From assembly GCA_021788565.1 (NCBI GenBank), contig JAJYKO010000040.1, positions 1-14,554 on the forward strand: a DNA stretch of 14,554 bases. Direction: 5' to 3'. The notes under the pieces are model-generated. The model did not search any database, had not been told where the DNA came from, and saw nothing but the letters and a program-made list of their open reading frames with translations. The translations under genes were made by a program, and so were the position numbers. Positions 14,112 through 14,554 of the stretch are shown piece after piece. The stretch is from Chloroflexota bacterium (GTDB lineage: Bacteria; Chloroflexota; UBA6077). Positions within the stretch are counted from its first letter, which is position 1, and every line of letters starts with the position of its first letter.

Positions 14112-14194
14112 CTGCTGGCTCTTACGGAATGGCGCGCTTCCTCCCCGGTGCAACAGCAACCGTCCCCCCTGCTCGCTGTTATGAGCGTAAGCTC

Positions 14195-14223
14195 AGAATA
14201 TTCCGTCGAGGCGGTGCTGTCAA
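14195..14223 (-). promoter_or_regulatory. sigma70-type promoter for the CsoR-family/DUF169 genes
   Basis: On the minus strand TTGACA (14223-14218), then 17 bases, then TATTCT (14200-14195; 4 of 6 to TATAAT). Transcription would start near 14188, leaving about 100 bases of leader that contain both candidate G/C-tract operators. Confidence 0.65.
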
Positions 14224-14300
14224 GCAGGGTGCGCAATGCGGTTGCACCGACAGCCCATGTGGCACCTAGTTCCTGCGGGGTTGAAACGGCAATCCTCCGT

Positions 14301-14329
14301 TTGACAACACCGACATGGCTCTCTACGAT
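14301..14329 (+). promoter_or_regulatory. sigma70-type promoter for the MFS transporter gene
   Basis: TTGACA (14301-14306), 17 bases, TACGAT (14324-14329; 4 of 6 to TATAAT). Transcription would start near 14336, about 32 bases before the GTG start. It faces away from the CsoR-family promoter, whose -35 box is 77 bases to the left. Confidence 0.65.
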
Positions 14330-14367
14330 GTTGAAGAGCATATGCTCATAAGGGAGTATGACGCCCG

Positions 14368-14554
14368 GTGCAGTTCACCTACATTCCCATTCAGGCGGCA
14401 GGGCGCGGGATTTCGTTCGTCGGCAGGCAGGCGCACGATTGGAAGGTCACAGTAGCAAGAACGTCGCTGGACAGGCTCGTCTACCAGATGGTCTACCCCT
14501 ACCTGTCCATCTATATCGTCGCCCTCGGTGCGACGGCAACCCAGCTAGGGGCGA
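14368..14554 (+). CDS. major facilitator superfamily transporter, N-terminal part (cut by window edge)
   Basis: Only 62 codons are present. After a polar N terminus of about 27 residues comes RTSLDRLVYQMVYPYLSIYI, then VALGATATQLGA. This is the typical first transmembrane helix and following loop of an MFS_1 protein (Arg-rich entry, proline-containing helix, LGA.....LG). A TGA is in frame at 14359-14361, so the GTG at 14368 is the first possible start; AGGGAG lies 11 bases upstream. An ATG at 14358 is in another frame. It is divergent from the CsoR-family gene and probably belongs to that regulon, as an exporter or importer of the compound the repressor responds to. The substrate cannot be told from this fragment. 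Confidence 0.75.
   Translation, partial: MQFTYIPIQAAGRGISFVGRQAHDWKVTVARTSLDRLVYQMVYPYLSIYIVALGATATQLGA

Overview
The window reads as a chromosomal accessory region of a fairly high-GC, free-living bacterium. Clues are GTG and TTG starts with strong AGGAGG-type ribosome binding sites, and a sugar-binding lipoprotein joined to its lipid anchor by a long Pro/Ala/Thr linker. That linker style, with the DUF169 and CsoR-family genes, would suit Chloroflexota or a related monoderm-like lineage. This placement is inference. No phage, IS, CRISPR or RNA gene was recognised.

Layout. (1) Bases 1-202, minus: start of panB (pantothenate synthesis), cut by the window edge, then a 600-base stretch without a convincing gene. 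(2) Bases 804-9682, minus: a long co-directional run. In transcription order it is a cyclase-family hydrolase (TTG start), a Zn-dependent sorbitol/butanediol-type dehydrogenase, a sugar ABC transporter (binding protein, double ATPase, permease), a Big_2-domain lipoprotein, an IclR regulator and an aldo/keto reductase. A TTGACA-N17-TAGTAT promoter lies just upstream of the cyclase gene. (3) Bases 9683-10160: divergent control region holding two copies of a 17-base motif 302 bases apart, one over the -10 region of that promoter. (4) Bases 10161-11144, plus: a second aldo/keto reductase. (5) A 16-bp perfect hairpin between convergent genes, then a TIM-barrel amidohydrolase (minus). (6) Bases 12452-12857, plus: remains of a GntR/FCD regulator with one nonsense codon and one frameshift. 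(7) Bases 12957-14554: DUF169 protein and CsoR-family regulator (both minus), divergent from an MFS transporter (plus, cut by the window edge), with face-to-face sigma70-type promoters.

How the genes may work together. Part 2-5 looks like an uptake-and-oxidation locus. A ribose-type ABC importer brings in a sugar or sugar-like polyol. NAD(P)-dependent enzymes (one Zn-dehydrogenase, two AKRs) oxidise or reduce it. Two hydrolases of lactonase/cyclic-amidase-type families (cyclase, amidohydrolase) open ring products, and IclR senses an intermediate. No kinase, aldolase or dehydratase is visible, so the pathway is incomplete here and the substrate cannot be named. Part 7 looks like a separate stress or effector module. 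The CsoR-family protein keeps the two cysteines C31 and C60 but has Arg at the position of the copper-binding His, as expected for a CstR-like persulfide/thiol sensor rather than a copper sensor. It sits upstream of a six-cysteine DUF169 protein and opposite a transporter.
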